Shown one piece after another: positions 1-7,705 of a DNA stretch of 41,042 nt. The position numbers and the translations under genes are program-made. This DNA is from an uncultured Rickettsiales bacterium (GTDB lineage: Bacteria > Pseudomonadota > Alphaproteobacteria > Rickettsiales > UBA1997). Location: the NCBI GenBank assembly GCA_944391005.1, contig CALXSB010000014.1:1-41042 (forward strand). The letters are read 5' to 3'. The notes beneath the pieces are model-generated. The model was not told the origin of the DNA. It did not search any database and saw only the letters and a list, made by a program, of their open reading frames with translations. Every line of letters begins with the position of its first letter. Position 1 is the stretch's first letter.

Positions 1-348
1 CTGAGTATTATCAATTATTAGGTTATTGTATCGCGATTTCAAAAGTTCTATTTGCTTGTCGCATATTCCAAAATAATTGTTAAATATTATATAATCATCC
101 TTTTTAAAATTTTTAGTTGGAAGAAAATTTTCATCTATATGATAAAAATCTACTTCACAAGATTCTTCCATTAAAATATCCCATATAAATTGACACGTAT
201 AATATGGACTTGCAATTTTTTTAATATTGTATGCCTTCAATATATATCTTAAAGCATTTCTTCCTGAATTTAATAAAATTTTACCATTCAACCATTTTGT
301 TGGTAAATGTGCTGTTTCTAATTCAAAAAAATTGCCTATTTTATCCAT
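1..348 (-). CDS. DegT/DnrJ/EryC1-like PLP aminotransferase, 3' end outside window
   Basis: I read this partial gene directly from the minus strand. It starts at ATG 348 and stays open for 116 codons to the window edge. The N-terminal part shows LNSGRNALRYIL, then PYYTCQFIWDIL, FYHIDENFLPTKNF and, at the edge, NNYFGICD and LIIDNTQ. This succession (SGR-x-AL helix, PYYxC, strand with IDE, NYFG, DN-Q) is the usual start of DegT-fold aminotransferases that act on nucleotide sugars or related carbonyl substrates. The lysine that would bind PLP lies beyond the edge, so activity cannot be judged. It lies 42 nt downstream of mnmG on the same strand and could be cotranscribed. Substrate unknown. Confidence 0.65.
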   Translation of the reverse strand, partial: MDKIGNFFELETAHLPTKWLNGKILLNSGRNALRYILKAYNIKKIASPYYTCQFIWDILMEESCEVDFYHIDENFLPTKNFKKDDYIIFNNYFGICDKQIELLKSRYNNLIIDNTQ

Positions 349-390
349 ATACAAATTATTTATGCATCAAGTCTATTATTTATATTAAAT

Positions 391-2232
391 TTATAATTTA
401 TTATTCTTTATTGCAATCAAAAGTGCCATAACACTTGCCTGAGTTATGCCTGGTATTTTTGCAGCGGCACCAATTGTAAAGGGTTTATTTTGCATAAATT
501 TCTCTCTAACCTCATTGGATAAACTGCCTACTGAATTATAGTCAAAATCCTGAGGTATTCTTAAATTTTCTTCCCTTTTAAATACTTCAATATCTCTCAG
601 CTCTCGTTCAATGTAAGGCTTATATAATGCTTCAATTGCAATCTGCTCTTGAATATCCTTTTTTATATCATTTATTTGCGGCCATACATCTATTAGTTGT
701 TCAATAGTGATATTAGGAAAGCTTAACAACTCAAAAGCTGTTCGTTTTACGCCATCCTGTTTTACATTGATATTATATTTTACGAGTTCAGTAGGAGTGA
801 TAACCAACTTTTTCAAAATTTCAATTCCATCTTCAATATCTTTTTTCCTCTGCAAAAATCTTTCTTCTCTTTCTTTTGAAATCAAACCAATTTTAATGCC
901 TTTTTCCGTAAGCCTTAAATCCGCATTGTCAGCCCTGATATTTAATCTATATTCGGCTCTTGAAGTAAACATTCTGTATGGTTCATTTGTGCCAAGAGTT
1001 GTTAGGTCGTCTATCATAACTCCTATAAAACTTTCCGTTCTGTCTAAAACAAAATCTTCACCGTCAGGCAAAGCTGCATTTATACCTGCAATTAAACCAA
1101 GTCCCGCAGCCTCCTCATAGCCCGTAGTTCCATTTATTTGTCCAGCTAAATATAAATTCTTAATTTTTTTAGTTTCCAAAGTCGGATAAACATCGCGAGG
1201 ATCAACAAAATCATACTCTATGGCGTAGGCATACCTTGCAATAGTGCAATGTTCCAACCCCTTCATTGTATGGATAAAAGCTTCCTGCACATCTGCCGGC
1301 AAAGATGTTGAAATGCCATTCGGATAAACTAAATCACTATGCAACCCCTCTGGTTCAAGAAATATTTGATGCCTGTCCTTATCCGCAAATCTAACTAATT
1401 TATCCTCTATTGACGGACAATATCGCGGTCCCTTGCCTGTAATCTTTCCGCCATATAATGCACTTCTCTTTATATTGTCAAGAATTATTTTATGAGTCTC
1501 TGCATTTGTATAGGTAATAGGACATTCTATTTGTTCATTTGTAATTACATCGTCCATATAGGAAAAAGGCTTTGGATTTTCATCCGGCTTTTGTGATTCC
1601 AATTGACTGTAGTCAATAGTATCCTTCTTAATTCTGGCAGGGGTGCCCGTCTTCAATCGCCCTACCCTCAAACCCAATCTTTTTATAGCTTCAGCAAGCT
1701 TTTTTGAAGGTTTTTCATTAATTCGTCCTGCATCATGGCTGTCATAGCCAACGTGTATAACACCATTCAAAAACGTTCCCGTTGTCAAAATTACCTTATT
1801 TGAAAATATTTTGTTTCCATCAGAAAGAACAACGCCCTTAGCAATATCATTCTCAATAATTAAATCTGCAACTTCGCCTTCTATCAATGTCAAATTAGGA
1901 TAATTTTCTATAAGCTCCAACGCCGCCTTTTTATATAATTCCCTGTCTATCTGAGTTCGCGGCGAATGAACAGCCGGTCCCTTGCTGGCATTTAAAACTC
2001 TAAACTGAATCCCTGCCTTATCCGCAAGCTTGCCCATAACGCCATCAAGTGCATCAACTTCCCTTACTATTGTCCCCTTTGCAACACCGCCTATAGAAGG
2101 GTTGCACGACAATTCACCAATATTGTCTCTCGTAAAAGTTATAAGTGCAACTTTTTTACCTAAACGTGCAGCAGCAGTGGAAGCTTCAAGTCCTGCATTG
2201 CCAGCACCTATAACTATAACATCAAAATCCAT
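391..2232 (-). CDS. mnmG: tRNA uridine-5-carboxymethylaminomethyl(34) synthesis enzyme MnmG
   Basis: MnmG (GidA) works with MnmE and uses FAD to install the carboxymethylaminomethyl or aminomethyl group on U34 of certain tRNAs. The 613-residue length is typical of the family. The FAD-binding VIGAGNAGLEA lies at residues 7-17, followed by SCNPSIGGVAKG (about 43-54), the TGTFLNG segment, and a C-terminal helical part with PGITQAS that contacts MnmE or tRNA in this family. The start is an ATG at 2232 with the FAD motif at the usual distance. No mnmE, rsmG or parAB follow, unlike the common gidA-gidB-parAB order; instead a DegT-like gene follows. Identity is secure. Confidence 0.97.
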   Translation of the reverse strand: MDFDVIVIGAGNAGLEASTAAARLGKKVALITFTRDNIGELSCNPSIGGVAKGTIVREVDALDGVMGKLADKAGIQFRVLNASKGPAVHSPRTQIDRELYKKAALELIENYPNLTLIEGEVADLIIENDIAKGVVLSDGNKIFSNKVILTTGTFLNGVIHVGYDSHDAGRINEKPSKKLAEAIKRLGLRVGRLKTGTPARIKKDTIDYSQLESQKPDENPKPFSYMDDVITNEQIECPITYTNAETHKIILDNIKRSALYGGKITGKGPRYCPSIEDKLVRFADKDRHQIFLEPEGLHSDLVYPNGISTSLPADVQEAFIHTMKGLEHCTIARYAYAIEYDFVDPRDVYPTLETKKIKNLYLAGQINGTTGYEEAAGLGLIAGINAALPDGEDFVLDRTESFIGVMIDDLTTLGTNEPYRMFTSRAEYRLNIRADNADLRLTEKGIKIGLISKEREERFLQRKKDIEDGIEILKKLVITPTELVKYNINVKQDGVKRTAFELLSFPNITIEQLIDVWPQINDIKKDIQEQIAIEALYKPYIERELRDIEVFKREENLRIPQDFDYNSVGSLSNEVREKFMQNKPFTIGAAAKIPGITQASVMALLIAIKNNKL

Positions 2233-2398
2233 TTTATTATTATATTACAATATCCTTTCTAAATTATATATTATATTATATTTTATTTTAATTTTACAAT
2301 AGATTTTATGAAATATTTTAGAAAAATTAAAGCTTTTAAAGAAAACTATTGAAAAAATAATTTTTTAATGGAATATAGATAAAAAACTAAATTTTTAA

Positions 2399-3139
2399 AT
2401 GACTAAAAATAACATTGCAATCATTCCTTTCATAATCTCAAATAATGAGAAATCATTTCTAGTAGAAAATATAGAATATCAGAATATATTTACAGACATT
2501 AGGTTTAGAGATAAATTTGAGGAAGCTGCTTATTATTTAACTGGCAATAAAAATATAAAATTAAAAAATATTACAAATGAATTGGATGTTTATAAAAACT
2601 TAAAAAAATTTAATTTAAGTGAAGTTTTGGATGATTATAAGCTTAAAAATTCAAATATTATAAAGATTGGCACTGATAAAATAATGACAAAGTTTGGTGA
2701 ATTTGAAATAGAACTATATGAAGAAATTGGGCAGGACAGAGTTCATTATTTTTTACATAAGGGCGACTTCCTAAATTATCCGACTAGAATTCACAGCGGA
2801 TGTGTAAAAAGTGAATTATTTCAATCAACATCTTGCGATTGCAGGGATGAATTAGAAAAATCATTGGCAAAAATACAAGATGATGGCGCTGGCTCTATAT
2901 TATATTTAAATCAAGAGCCAAATCACTTATGTTTAAATACTTTTTTTCCAGAAAAATATTATGATAGTGGGAGGGATTTTCATCAAGCTTGTTGGATTTT
3001 TAAAGATATGGGCTTTAAGCATATAAAATTAATAACTGGAAATCAAAAAAAATTAGGAATTTTATTAAAACATGGCTTTACAGCAGAGGCTGTAGGCTTT
3101 ACTGATAACACTTCTTTAAAAACAAGTTTAAAAAAATAG
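2399..3139 (+). CDS. GTP cyclohydrolase II-like protein with altered active site
   Basis: The second half (about residues 125-240) resembles GTP cyclohydrolase II, which opens GTP in riboflavin synthesis. RIHSGCVKSELF...SCDCRDELE keeps the three zinc-binding cysteines with the E. coli RibA spacing (C54, C65, C67), and FKDMGFKHIKLITGNQKKLGIL matches the end of the fold. However the QEGRNIGL segment of RibA reads QEPNHLCL here. The stretch from there to the conserved RDF is about 17 residues shorter than in RibA, so the Y105 loop is missing and D126 is not aligned. About 110 extra residues precede the domain. It could be a degenerate enzyme or a relative with another substrate. No other rib gene is nearby. 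It converges on the response regulator gene, leaving 19 nt. Confidence 0.7.
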   Translation: MTKNNIAIIPFIISNNEKSFLVENIEYQNIFTDIRFRDKFEEAAYYLTGNKNIKLKNITNELDVYKNLKKFNLSEVLDDYKLKNSNIIKIGTDKIMTKFGEFEIELYEEIGQDRVHYFLHKGDFLNYPTRIHSGCVKSELFQSTSCDCRDELEKSLAKIQDDGAGSILYLNQEPNHLCLNTFFPEKYYDSGRDFHQACWIFKDMGFKHIKLITGNQKKLGILLKHGFTAEAVGFTDNTSLKTSLKK

Positions 3140-3158
3140 ATATATTAAATATAAATTA

Positions 3159-3824
3159 TCAATTATTCAATATATATCCTATATTTCTAACCGTTCTTAA
3201 ATGTTTAGATTTTTTAGAATCCTCTTCTATTTTTTTTCTTAATCTTGCAATTGATACATCAATGCTTCTCTCATTAAGTCCATCTATCAACAATTCTTGG
3301 CGAGTTAATGGATTATTTATATTTTTACATAATATATTAAGTAATTTTGTTTCTATATCAGTCAAATATATTACTTCGTCGTTCTTAGTTAATATCTGTT
3401 TTTTAAAATCAAATGTATAATCTCCGAATTTACAATCTTTTTCAAAAGAGTTTGTCTTATTTAGTATATTTTTTATTCTTAAAATTAATTCTTTTGGTTC
3501 AAATGGCTTTACTAAATAATCATCGCATCCATTTTCAAAACATTGAGTTTTATTTTCTATATCGGACATAGCTGTTAGCATTATTGCTGGTGTTGTATTG
3601 CCATTTTTTCTTATATCTGTCAAAAACTCTATACCACTTTCATTTGGCATCATCAAATCAACAACCATTAGATCAAAAATAAATTTAGAAATTTCTTTTC
3701 TTGCCTCTTTTGTATTTGAACTTGTTGTAGTAATAAATCCATTTTTATTTAAGAATTGTTTTAATAATTCTCTTATTCTATTATCATCATCTATTACTAA
3801 TATATGATGGCGTTCATTTAGCAT
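3159..3824 (-). CDS. OmpR-family two-component response regulator
   Basis: This is a receiver plus winged-helix DNA-binding protein of 221 residues, read from ATG 3824. A TTG 18 nt upstream would add six residues, but the ATG gives a normal receiver start (HHILVIDDD). Visible receiver landmarks are the acidic pair in IDDD, the phosphoacceptor Asp in VVDLMMP (about residue 56), the switch Thr in MLTAMS, and the Lys in LVKPF (about 106). The C-terminal half (LTDIETKLLNIL... SIDVSIARLRKKIEED... RTVRNIGYIL) is a Trans_reg_C winged helix. No histidine kinase is adjacent, so its sensor and targets are unknown. It is an orphan by position. Confidence 0.9.
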   Translation of the reverse strand: MLNERHHILVIDDDNRIRELLKQFLNKNGFITTTSSNTKEARKEISKFIFDLMVVDLMMPNESGIEFLTDIRKNGNTTPAIMLTAMSDIENKTQCFENGCDDYLVKPFEPKELILRIKNILNKTNSFEKDCKFGDYTFDFKKQILTKNDEVIYLTDIETKLLNILCKNINNPLTRQELLIDGLNERSIDVSIARLRKKIEEDSKKSKHLRTVRNIGYILNN

Positions 3825-3906
3825 ATAAAACCTTTTCAACAATACTAGATAATATTATAAAATGGTTTACAATTTATTCAATATATTTTTATTACAAAAT
3901 ATTTTT

Positions 3907-4647
3907 TTATTGCATGTCTCTAATTCTTACATCAATATCATTATCATCTTTTAAAAGTTCAACAACTTTTTCTATTTTTGTATCACCATAATGATATGGA
4001 TAAAGAATTTTAGGTTTTATAATTTTAGCAGCATTTGCAGCTTGCTCTGGCAACATTGTGTATGGTTGATTAACTGGTAAAAATGCTATATCTATATCAT
4101 TTATATTTTTCATTTCTTTAATATCTTCAGTATCGCCAGCTACATATATTCTCATGTTGTCAAGTGTCAATATGTATCCATTATCTCTATCTTTTGGATG
4201 ATATTGTAAATGATCAGGCGTAATATTATATGCTGGGACAGCCTCTATTGACACGTTATCAAATATTTTTAAACGATCTCCATTTGACATTGCCACACCA
4301 TATCCCAATAATTTCTGAGAATTTTCATTTAGCACAACAGCAGTTTTTTCTTTTGTCAAATCCTTAATTGCCTCTTTATCAAAATGATCATAATGTTCAT
4401 GAGTAATCAATATAAGATCGGCCTTATCAAATTTGCTAAAATCTGCATATTCTGAAATTGGATCAATATATATTAATTTACCATCAAAATTAATAATCAA
4501 ACTGGCATGCTTTATAAAAGTAATTGTTATTTTGCTTCCATTTGATGTTGTAAAACTATCAGATTTAAATTTATCCATTGCTAACTCCTGTGCATTTAAT
4601 TTTGAACATATTAAAAACAAAAATAATACCTTAAATATATTTTTCAT
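3907..4647 (-). CDS. Secreted metallo-beta-lactamase-fold hydrolase
   Basis: The N-terminus (MKNIFKVLFLFLICSKLNA) is a signal peptide with probable cleavage after the Ala at residue 19, so the protein is likely periplasmic. The zinc-binding motif THEHYDH lies at residues 82-88, VAGDTED at 169-175 supplies the bridging Asp, and YPYHYGDT near 217-224 supplies the last His. The layout (strand IDP before the motif, GDT, then PYH) matches the UlaG/RomA-like metal-dependent hydrolase branch rather than true beta-lactamases. Length 246 is usual. The substrate cannot be told from sequence. It stands alone, 82 nt upstream of the response regulator gene on the same strand, and its upstream side faces the large repeat region. 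Confidence 0.88.
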   Translation of the reverse strand: MKNIFKVLFLFLICSKLNAQELAMDKFKSDSFTTSNGSKITITFIKHASLIINFDGKLIYIDPISEYADFSKFDKADLILITHEHYDHFDKEAIKDLTKEKTAVVLNENSQKLLGYGVAMSNGDRLKIFDNVSIEAVPAYNITPDHLQYHPKDRDNGYILTLDNMRIYVAGDTEDIKEMKNINDIDIAFLPVNQPYTMLPEQAANAAKIIKPKILYPYHYGDTKIEKVVELLKDDNDIDVRIRDMQ

Positions 4648-4849
4648 TTAATATCAATTATAGAATTATTATATAATTAACATTAAATTATATATTATAA
4701 TTTTGCAAGAAATTTTAAAATCATTATAATAATAAAATACATTTTCAATAGGATTTTTATACAAATAAATCAATAATATAAGTCTTTTTCTAATACTATA
4801 GTAAAGATCGGCAATTACTTTCCTGTATAAAAATAAATATCCTTCACAT

Positions 4850-5222
4850 TATCCCCTGTAAAAGGCCACCACTCACCCCCTGTGAAGATTCTCCACACTT
4901 CACCCACCTGTGAAGGGGGGGGTAAGGTGGCTCCTCTCTAGCCCCCCCTGTGGAGCCCCTCCCAGACCCCCCTGTGAAGGGCCCCTCTCGGTCCCCTATG
5001 TCAAGGGGCCACTAGCCTCCACTGTAAATGAGGGCCACGGTGATTCCTCTCTCTCGGCCCCACTGTGAAGGTATCATTCCATATCCACCCCATGTGAAGA
5101 CTCTGTCTCTACCCCCATGTCAAGGGCCCCTCTCAGACCCCCCCTGTGAAGGGGGGTAAGGGAGTTCTCTCAGTTCTACCCCCCCCTGTGAAGGGGGGAT
5201 AGGGGGGTTCAAAAACTGTCTT
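4850..5222 (+). repeat. Array A: degenerate palindromic units, CCCCTGTGAAGGGG-like
   Basis: The core TGT(G/C)AA or a close variant occurs at 4857, 4881, 4909, 4949, 4973, 4999, 5023, 5064, 5093, 5118, 5145 and 5187. Spacings are mostly 24-29 nt, with three long ones of 40-42 nt. The best units, nearest the AT-rich spacer, are perfect palindromes (CCCCCCTGTGAAGGGGGG around 5181-5198), while those near 4857 are poorly conserved. The array ends with a G-rich junction, AGGGGGGTTC (5201-5210), a form also seen at the inner ends of the other two arrays. The repeat core is too short and the units too irregular for CRISPR. Confidence 0.85.
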
Positions 5223-5486
5223 TATATATTCACACTACTAATAGATTAATAAGAATAAATAGATAAAGAATATAGAAAAAAATATAAAAAATATATATAA
5301 TAACTTAATATTATATATGTAATAGTAAAATAATATTATTAAATAATAATAGTAATAATAGTAATAATAAAAATACTTTTATTTATATATAAGATTACAA
5401 TTATTAATTTATTAATTTATTATTTTATTTTAATTCTTAAACCTTAATCTTTAATATTTTTTATTCTTAATTTTTAATTTCTATAT
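5223..5486. other. A/T-only spacer with simple-sequence runs
   Basis: This stretch is almost pure A and T, with runs of TAATAATAG-type triplets around 5330-5375 and TTAATTTATTAATTT runs after 5400. It separates array A from the three modules. Its module-proximal end resembles the start of the AT-rich stretch after the modules of the right copy (40971 onward) when reverse-complemented. No gene, promoter or RNA is recognised here. Confidence 0.6.
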
Positions 5487-5684
5487 CAACCCACCGTCCC
5501 TTCGGGACACCTCCCTTACAAAGGGAGGCAGGAAGTCTAAACTAATTCTTAATTCTGTTGTCAACCAACTACTGACTTCGTCAGCACCTCCCTTATAAGG
5601 AGGGCAAAAAGTCTAAGCAAACTCTTAATCATTTTTTCAACCCACCTGTCAACTTCGTTGACATCCTCCCTTACAAAGGGAGGC
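5487..5684 (-). repeat. Three about 75-bp double-hairpin modules
   Basis: Module starts (CAACC-type box on the plus strand) are at 5487, 5560 and 5638, a period of 73-78 nt. Each has a first hairpin followed by a CCTCCCTT/AAGGGAGG hairpin (5510-5528, an imperfect one at 5587-5603, and 5665-5683). The first hairpins are GTCCC-TTC-GGGAC (5496-5508), CTGAC-TTC-GTCAG (5572-5584) and TGTCAAC-TTC-GTTGACA (5647-5663). On the minus strand the loops read C-GAA-G in all three although the stems differ. The linkers share AGTCTAA and CTTAAT words. The same three stems appear in mirrored order at 40776-40969. Confidence 0.88.
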
Positions 5685-6010
5685 AAACCCCCCTTACCCC
5701 CCCTTGACAGGGGGGGCGATAGTGGGCCTTGACAGATGGGGCAATAGTAGACCTTGACAGATGGGGCAATAGTAGACCTTGACAGGTGTGGCAAGAGGAG
5801 GGTCTTCACAGGTGTGTGAGATGGATAATCCCCTTCCAGTGTGGTGAGTGGAAGTCTTCACAGAGGGGCAAAAATAGTTTATTCACAGAGGAATAGATAT
5901 GGCTTTTTTACAGGTTGATAGATAGTGTTTTCTTCATATGTGCGGTGGAAAAGGATAAATCCATTGACATTTGGCGGATAACATAGTTTTAACAGATGGA
6001 TAAAGATGAA
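5685..6010 (-). repeat. Array B: 25-bp tandem units, opposite orientation
   Basis: The core TT(G/C)ACAG or a variant occurs at 5704, 5729, 5754, 5779, 5805, 5834, 5857, 5882, 5908, 5933, 5964 and 5989, mostly 25 nt apart. Read on the minus strand these give CTGTCAAGG, the same core as array A. The units at 5729 and 5754 are identical over 25 bp (CCTTGACAGATGGGGCAATA, then GTAGA). Conservation falls with distance from the modules, and the last copies keep only the core. Confidence 0.85.
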
Positions 6011-6342
6011 AAATAATTGATGAAAAATAAATAATTTAGAATAAATATTTGCAGATTACAATTTACACTGCTATTAATGAAATTAAGTTGCACTTTTATT
6101 ATATCTATCAACCCAAAAAAATATATACTTTTTTTATTTTGCTTATCTTGTAGAAAATATATAATAATAAATTTTTATTTTTGTCTATATTTGTAAGAAG
6201 TATAGAAATATAAATATGTGCTATTAATATTATTTTATACAAGATTTATATGGAATGATTTAATGACAAGAAAAATCTAAATAAAATTATTGATTTTATT
6301 TTTTATAATTTTAGAATTAATTATACCAATAAAAAATTAAAA

Positions 6343-6966
6343 ATGCAAAAAAAACTGTTAATAGCTATTGATGGGCCTTCTGCTTCAGGTAAAGGCACTC
6401 TTTCTAGTTTATTATCAAAAAAATTTAATATACCAGCCCTAAATACTGGTGGATTATATAGGGCTGTTGCCTATAAAGCTTCTAAAAATAATATTGATTT
6501 AAATGATGCAAAAAAACTTGTTGAAATTGCTCAAAATTTGAATGATGAAGATATTAATAATCCGGCAATATTTACGGAAGAAATTGGCGGAAAAGCATCA
6601 ACAGTAGGAAAGATTCAAGAGTTAAGAAATGCATTATTTAATTATCAAAGAGATTTTGCCAATCAAGAAAGTGGTGCAATACTTGATGGTAGAGATATAG
6701 GAACGGTTATATGTCCTGATGCAAATTATAAATTTTTTGTTATAGCTTCGCCGGAAGAACGAGCAAGAAGAAGGTATAAAGAAATGAAAGAAAAAGGGCA
6801 AAACGTGGATTATGATGAAATACTTAAAAATATAAAAGAAAGAGACGAAAGAGATATGAACAGAGAAGCTAGTCCTTTTAAAAAAGCTGATGATGCAATA
6901 CTAATAGATACTACAGATAAAACAATTGAAGAAGTATTTCAATATGTTTTATCTTTTATAAAATAG
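6343..6966 (+). CDS. cmk: Cytidylate kinase
   Basis: Cmk phosphorylates CMP and dCMP with ATP in the cytoplasm. The P-loop GPSASGKGT lies at residues 11-19, followed by NTGGLYRAVA (CMP-binding region), LDGRDIGTVICPDA (residues about 112-125), and the lid RARRRYKEMKEKG. Length 207 is slightly shorter than the usual 220-230 because the NMP-bind insert is short. The ATG at 6343 puts the P-loop at the normal distance. In many proteobacteria cmk precedes rpsA, but here it is followed by a terminator and a convergent gene. Upstream is the repeat element with about 330 nt of plain AT-rich DNA between. Confidence 0.95.
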   Translation: MQKKLLIAIDGPSASGKGTLSSLLSKKFNIPALNTGGLYRAVAYKASKNNIDLNDAKKLVEIAQNLNDEDINNPAIFTEEIGGKASTVGKIQELRNALFNYQRDFANQESGAILDGRDIGTVICPDANYKFFVIASPEERARRRYKEMKEKGQNVDYDEILKNIKERDERDMNREASPFKKADDAILIDTTDKTIEEVFQYVLSFIK

Positions 6967-6993
6967 TCAAAGCCAGTAATAATAGACATAATA

Positions 6994-7030
6994 AAAAATG
7001 GTTATTCTTTCAACAAGTTTAACCATTTTT
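6994..7030. terminator. Bidirectional intrinsic terminator between cmk and a convergent gene
   Basis: A perfect 11-bp stem, AAAAATGGTTA (6994-7004) with TAACCATTTTT (7020-7030), encloses a 15-nt loop. Its A/T-run edges give U-tracts on both strands, so it can end cmk transcripts from the left and those of the minus-strand hypothetical gene from the right; it overlaps that gene's stop codon by two bases. Confidence 0.8.
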
Positions 7031-7409
7031 AATTAAAAAATTTATTATTGCTTTTAACAAGTTGTGCTTTTGCATATACATATTTTGGATCAAGTCCAGC
7101 ATAATTGCAAACAGTTAAAAATTCCTCATTTTTCAGATTAAACCACATTAATGCTTTTACTCTATATGTATTTGCTATCTTCTTTTTTGATGTCGTTTGT
7201 AAATCTAATAGTGCTTGTAAAATAACGGCCTTCCATAATGCAATTTCTGATTTATAATAAATGTTGTCATTGGAATATTTGTAATTGAAATCTTCTTCGT
7301 TTGTATTTTGCTTATTGCATTTATTTTTTATTTTGTTTTTTCCTGTTGTTTTTGTATCAAAATCTATATTTTCATTAAACATTAATTCATTTATTAATTT
7401 TTTTCTCAT
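7029..7409 (-). CDS. Hypothetical protein with a conserved-looking C-terminal helical segment
   Basis: The reading starts at ATG 7409; a TTG six bases upstream is possible. The first 50 residues are Asn/Lys-rich and low in complexity. The rest looks like a compact helical domain: IALWKAVILQALLDLQ, then VKALMWFNLKNEEFLTVCNYAGLDPKYV. A pattern of LW-A-I-QA, an Asp or Glu-Phe, a VC-AGLDP turn and V occurs, to my recollection, in small proteins of alphaproteobacteria and their phages, but I cannot assign a named family. The convergent arrangement with cmk and the shared terminator suggest an independently expressed gene. Function unknown. Confidence 0.6.
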   Translation of the reverse strand: MRKKLINELMFNENIDFDTKTTGKNKIKNKCNKQNTNEEDFNYKYSNDNIYYKSEIALWKAVILQALLDLQTTSKKKIANTYRVKALMWFNLKNEEFLTVCNYAGLDPKYVYAKAQLVKSNNKFFN

Positions 7410-7619
7410 TTTCAACCTTAGGTTATTAATAATTTTTTTAAAAGAAATATTTTATAATTAAATAAAATTTTTTTATAATCATTAGTTGAAAAATAAATTA
7501 TGGAAGTATAAAAAATAAGATTTATAATTAAAATTTTTAGTTGTATTTTTTATAAAGAACTTAACTTTTAAGTTAAAATATTTTTAAAAAATATTATAAT
7601 TATTCTATTATTGGTTGAA

Positions 7620-7649
7620 AAGTATTTTTATTAAAAATATAAAATACTT
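7620..7649. promoter_or_regulatory. Inverted repeat overlapping a possible promoter
   Basis: AAGTATTTT (7620-7628) and AAAATACTT (7641-7649) form a perfect 9-bp inverted repeat with a 12-nt centre. It abuts a TTGAAT box at 7648 and lies 24 nt before a TATAAT box (7673-7678). It could be an operator for the three-gene operon that starts at 7706. The remaining AT-rich stretch 7410-7705 has another small hairpin (TTAACTT/AAGTTAA, 7561-7576) and nothing else recognisable. Confidence 0.35.
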
Positions 7650-7678
7650 GAATATTTAATAAATTAGTTTAGTATAAT
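7648..7678 (+). promoter_or_regulatory. Possible sigma70-type promoter for the 7706 operon
   Basis: TTGAAT at 7648-7653 and a perfect TATAAT at 7673-7678 are separated by 19 nt, two more than the optimum. The predicted start near 7685 would leave a leader of about 20 nt before the ATG at 7706. The match is plausible in such AT-rich DNA but not strong. Confidence 0.4.
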
Positions 7679-7705
7679 AACCGTTAATTTAATAATTTTT
7701 TTTAA

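Larger units (their letters stand above)
4850..6010. repeat. Composite GC-rich repeat element, left copy (about 1.2 kb)
   Basis: Within 1.7 kb without a gene (4648-6342), this block is strikingly GC-rich against its AT-rich surroundings. It has four parts: array A of short palindromic units on the plus strand (4850-5222), a nearly pure A/T spacer (5223-5486), three modules of about 75 bp read on the minus strand (5487-5684), and array B of short units in the opposite orientation (5685-6010). The modules and array B recur in inverted orientation and in the same internal order at 40370-41042. The flanks 4648-4849 and 6011-6342 are AT-rich with no recognised feature. No transposase is present and I see no target-site duplication. 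The open reading frame at 5561-5809 (minus) lies entirely in repeat sequence and is not taken as a gene. Confidence 0.85.

Noticed and set aside
231..431. Plus-strand gene of 66 codons at the left edge
   Set aside because: It is antisense to the DegT-like gene and to the end of mnmG, both better supported.
4850..5222. CRISPR array
   Set aside because: The conserved core is only about 14 nt, the units vary in length and sequence, there are no unique spacers of constant size, and no cas gene is present.
5561..5809. Protein-coding gene on the minus strand (82 codons)
   Set aside because: It lies wholly within modules and array B; its wording (PPFVRED) is repeated by the frame at 40752, as expected from shared repeat DNA.
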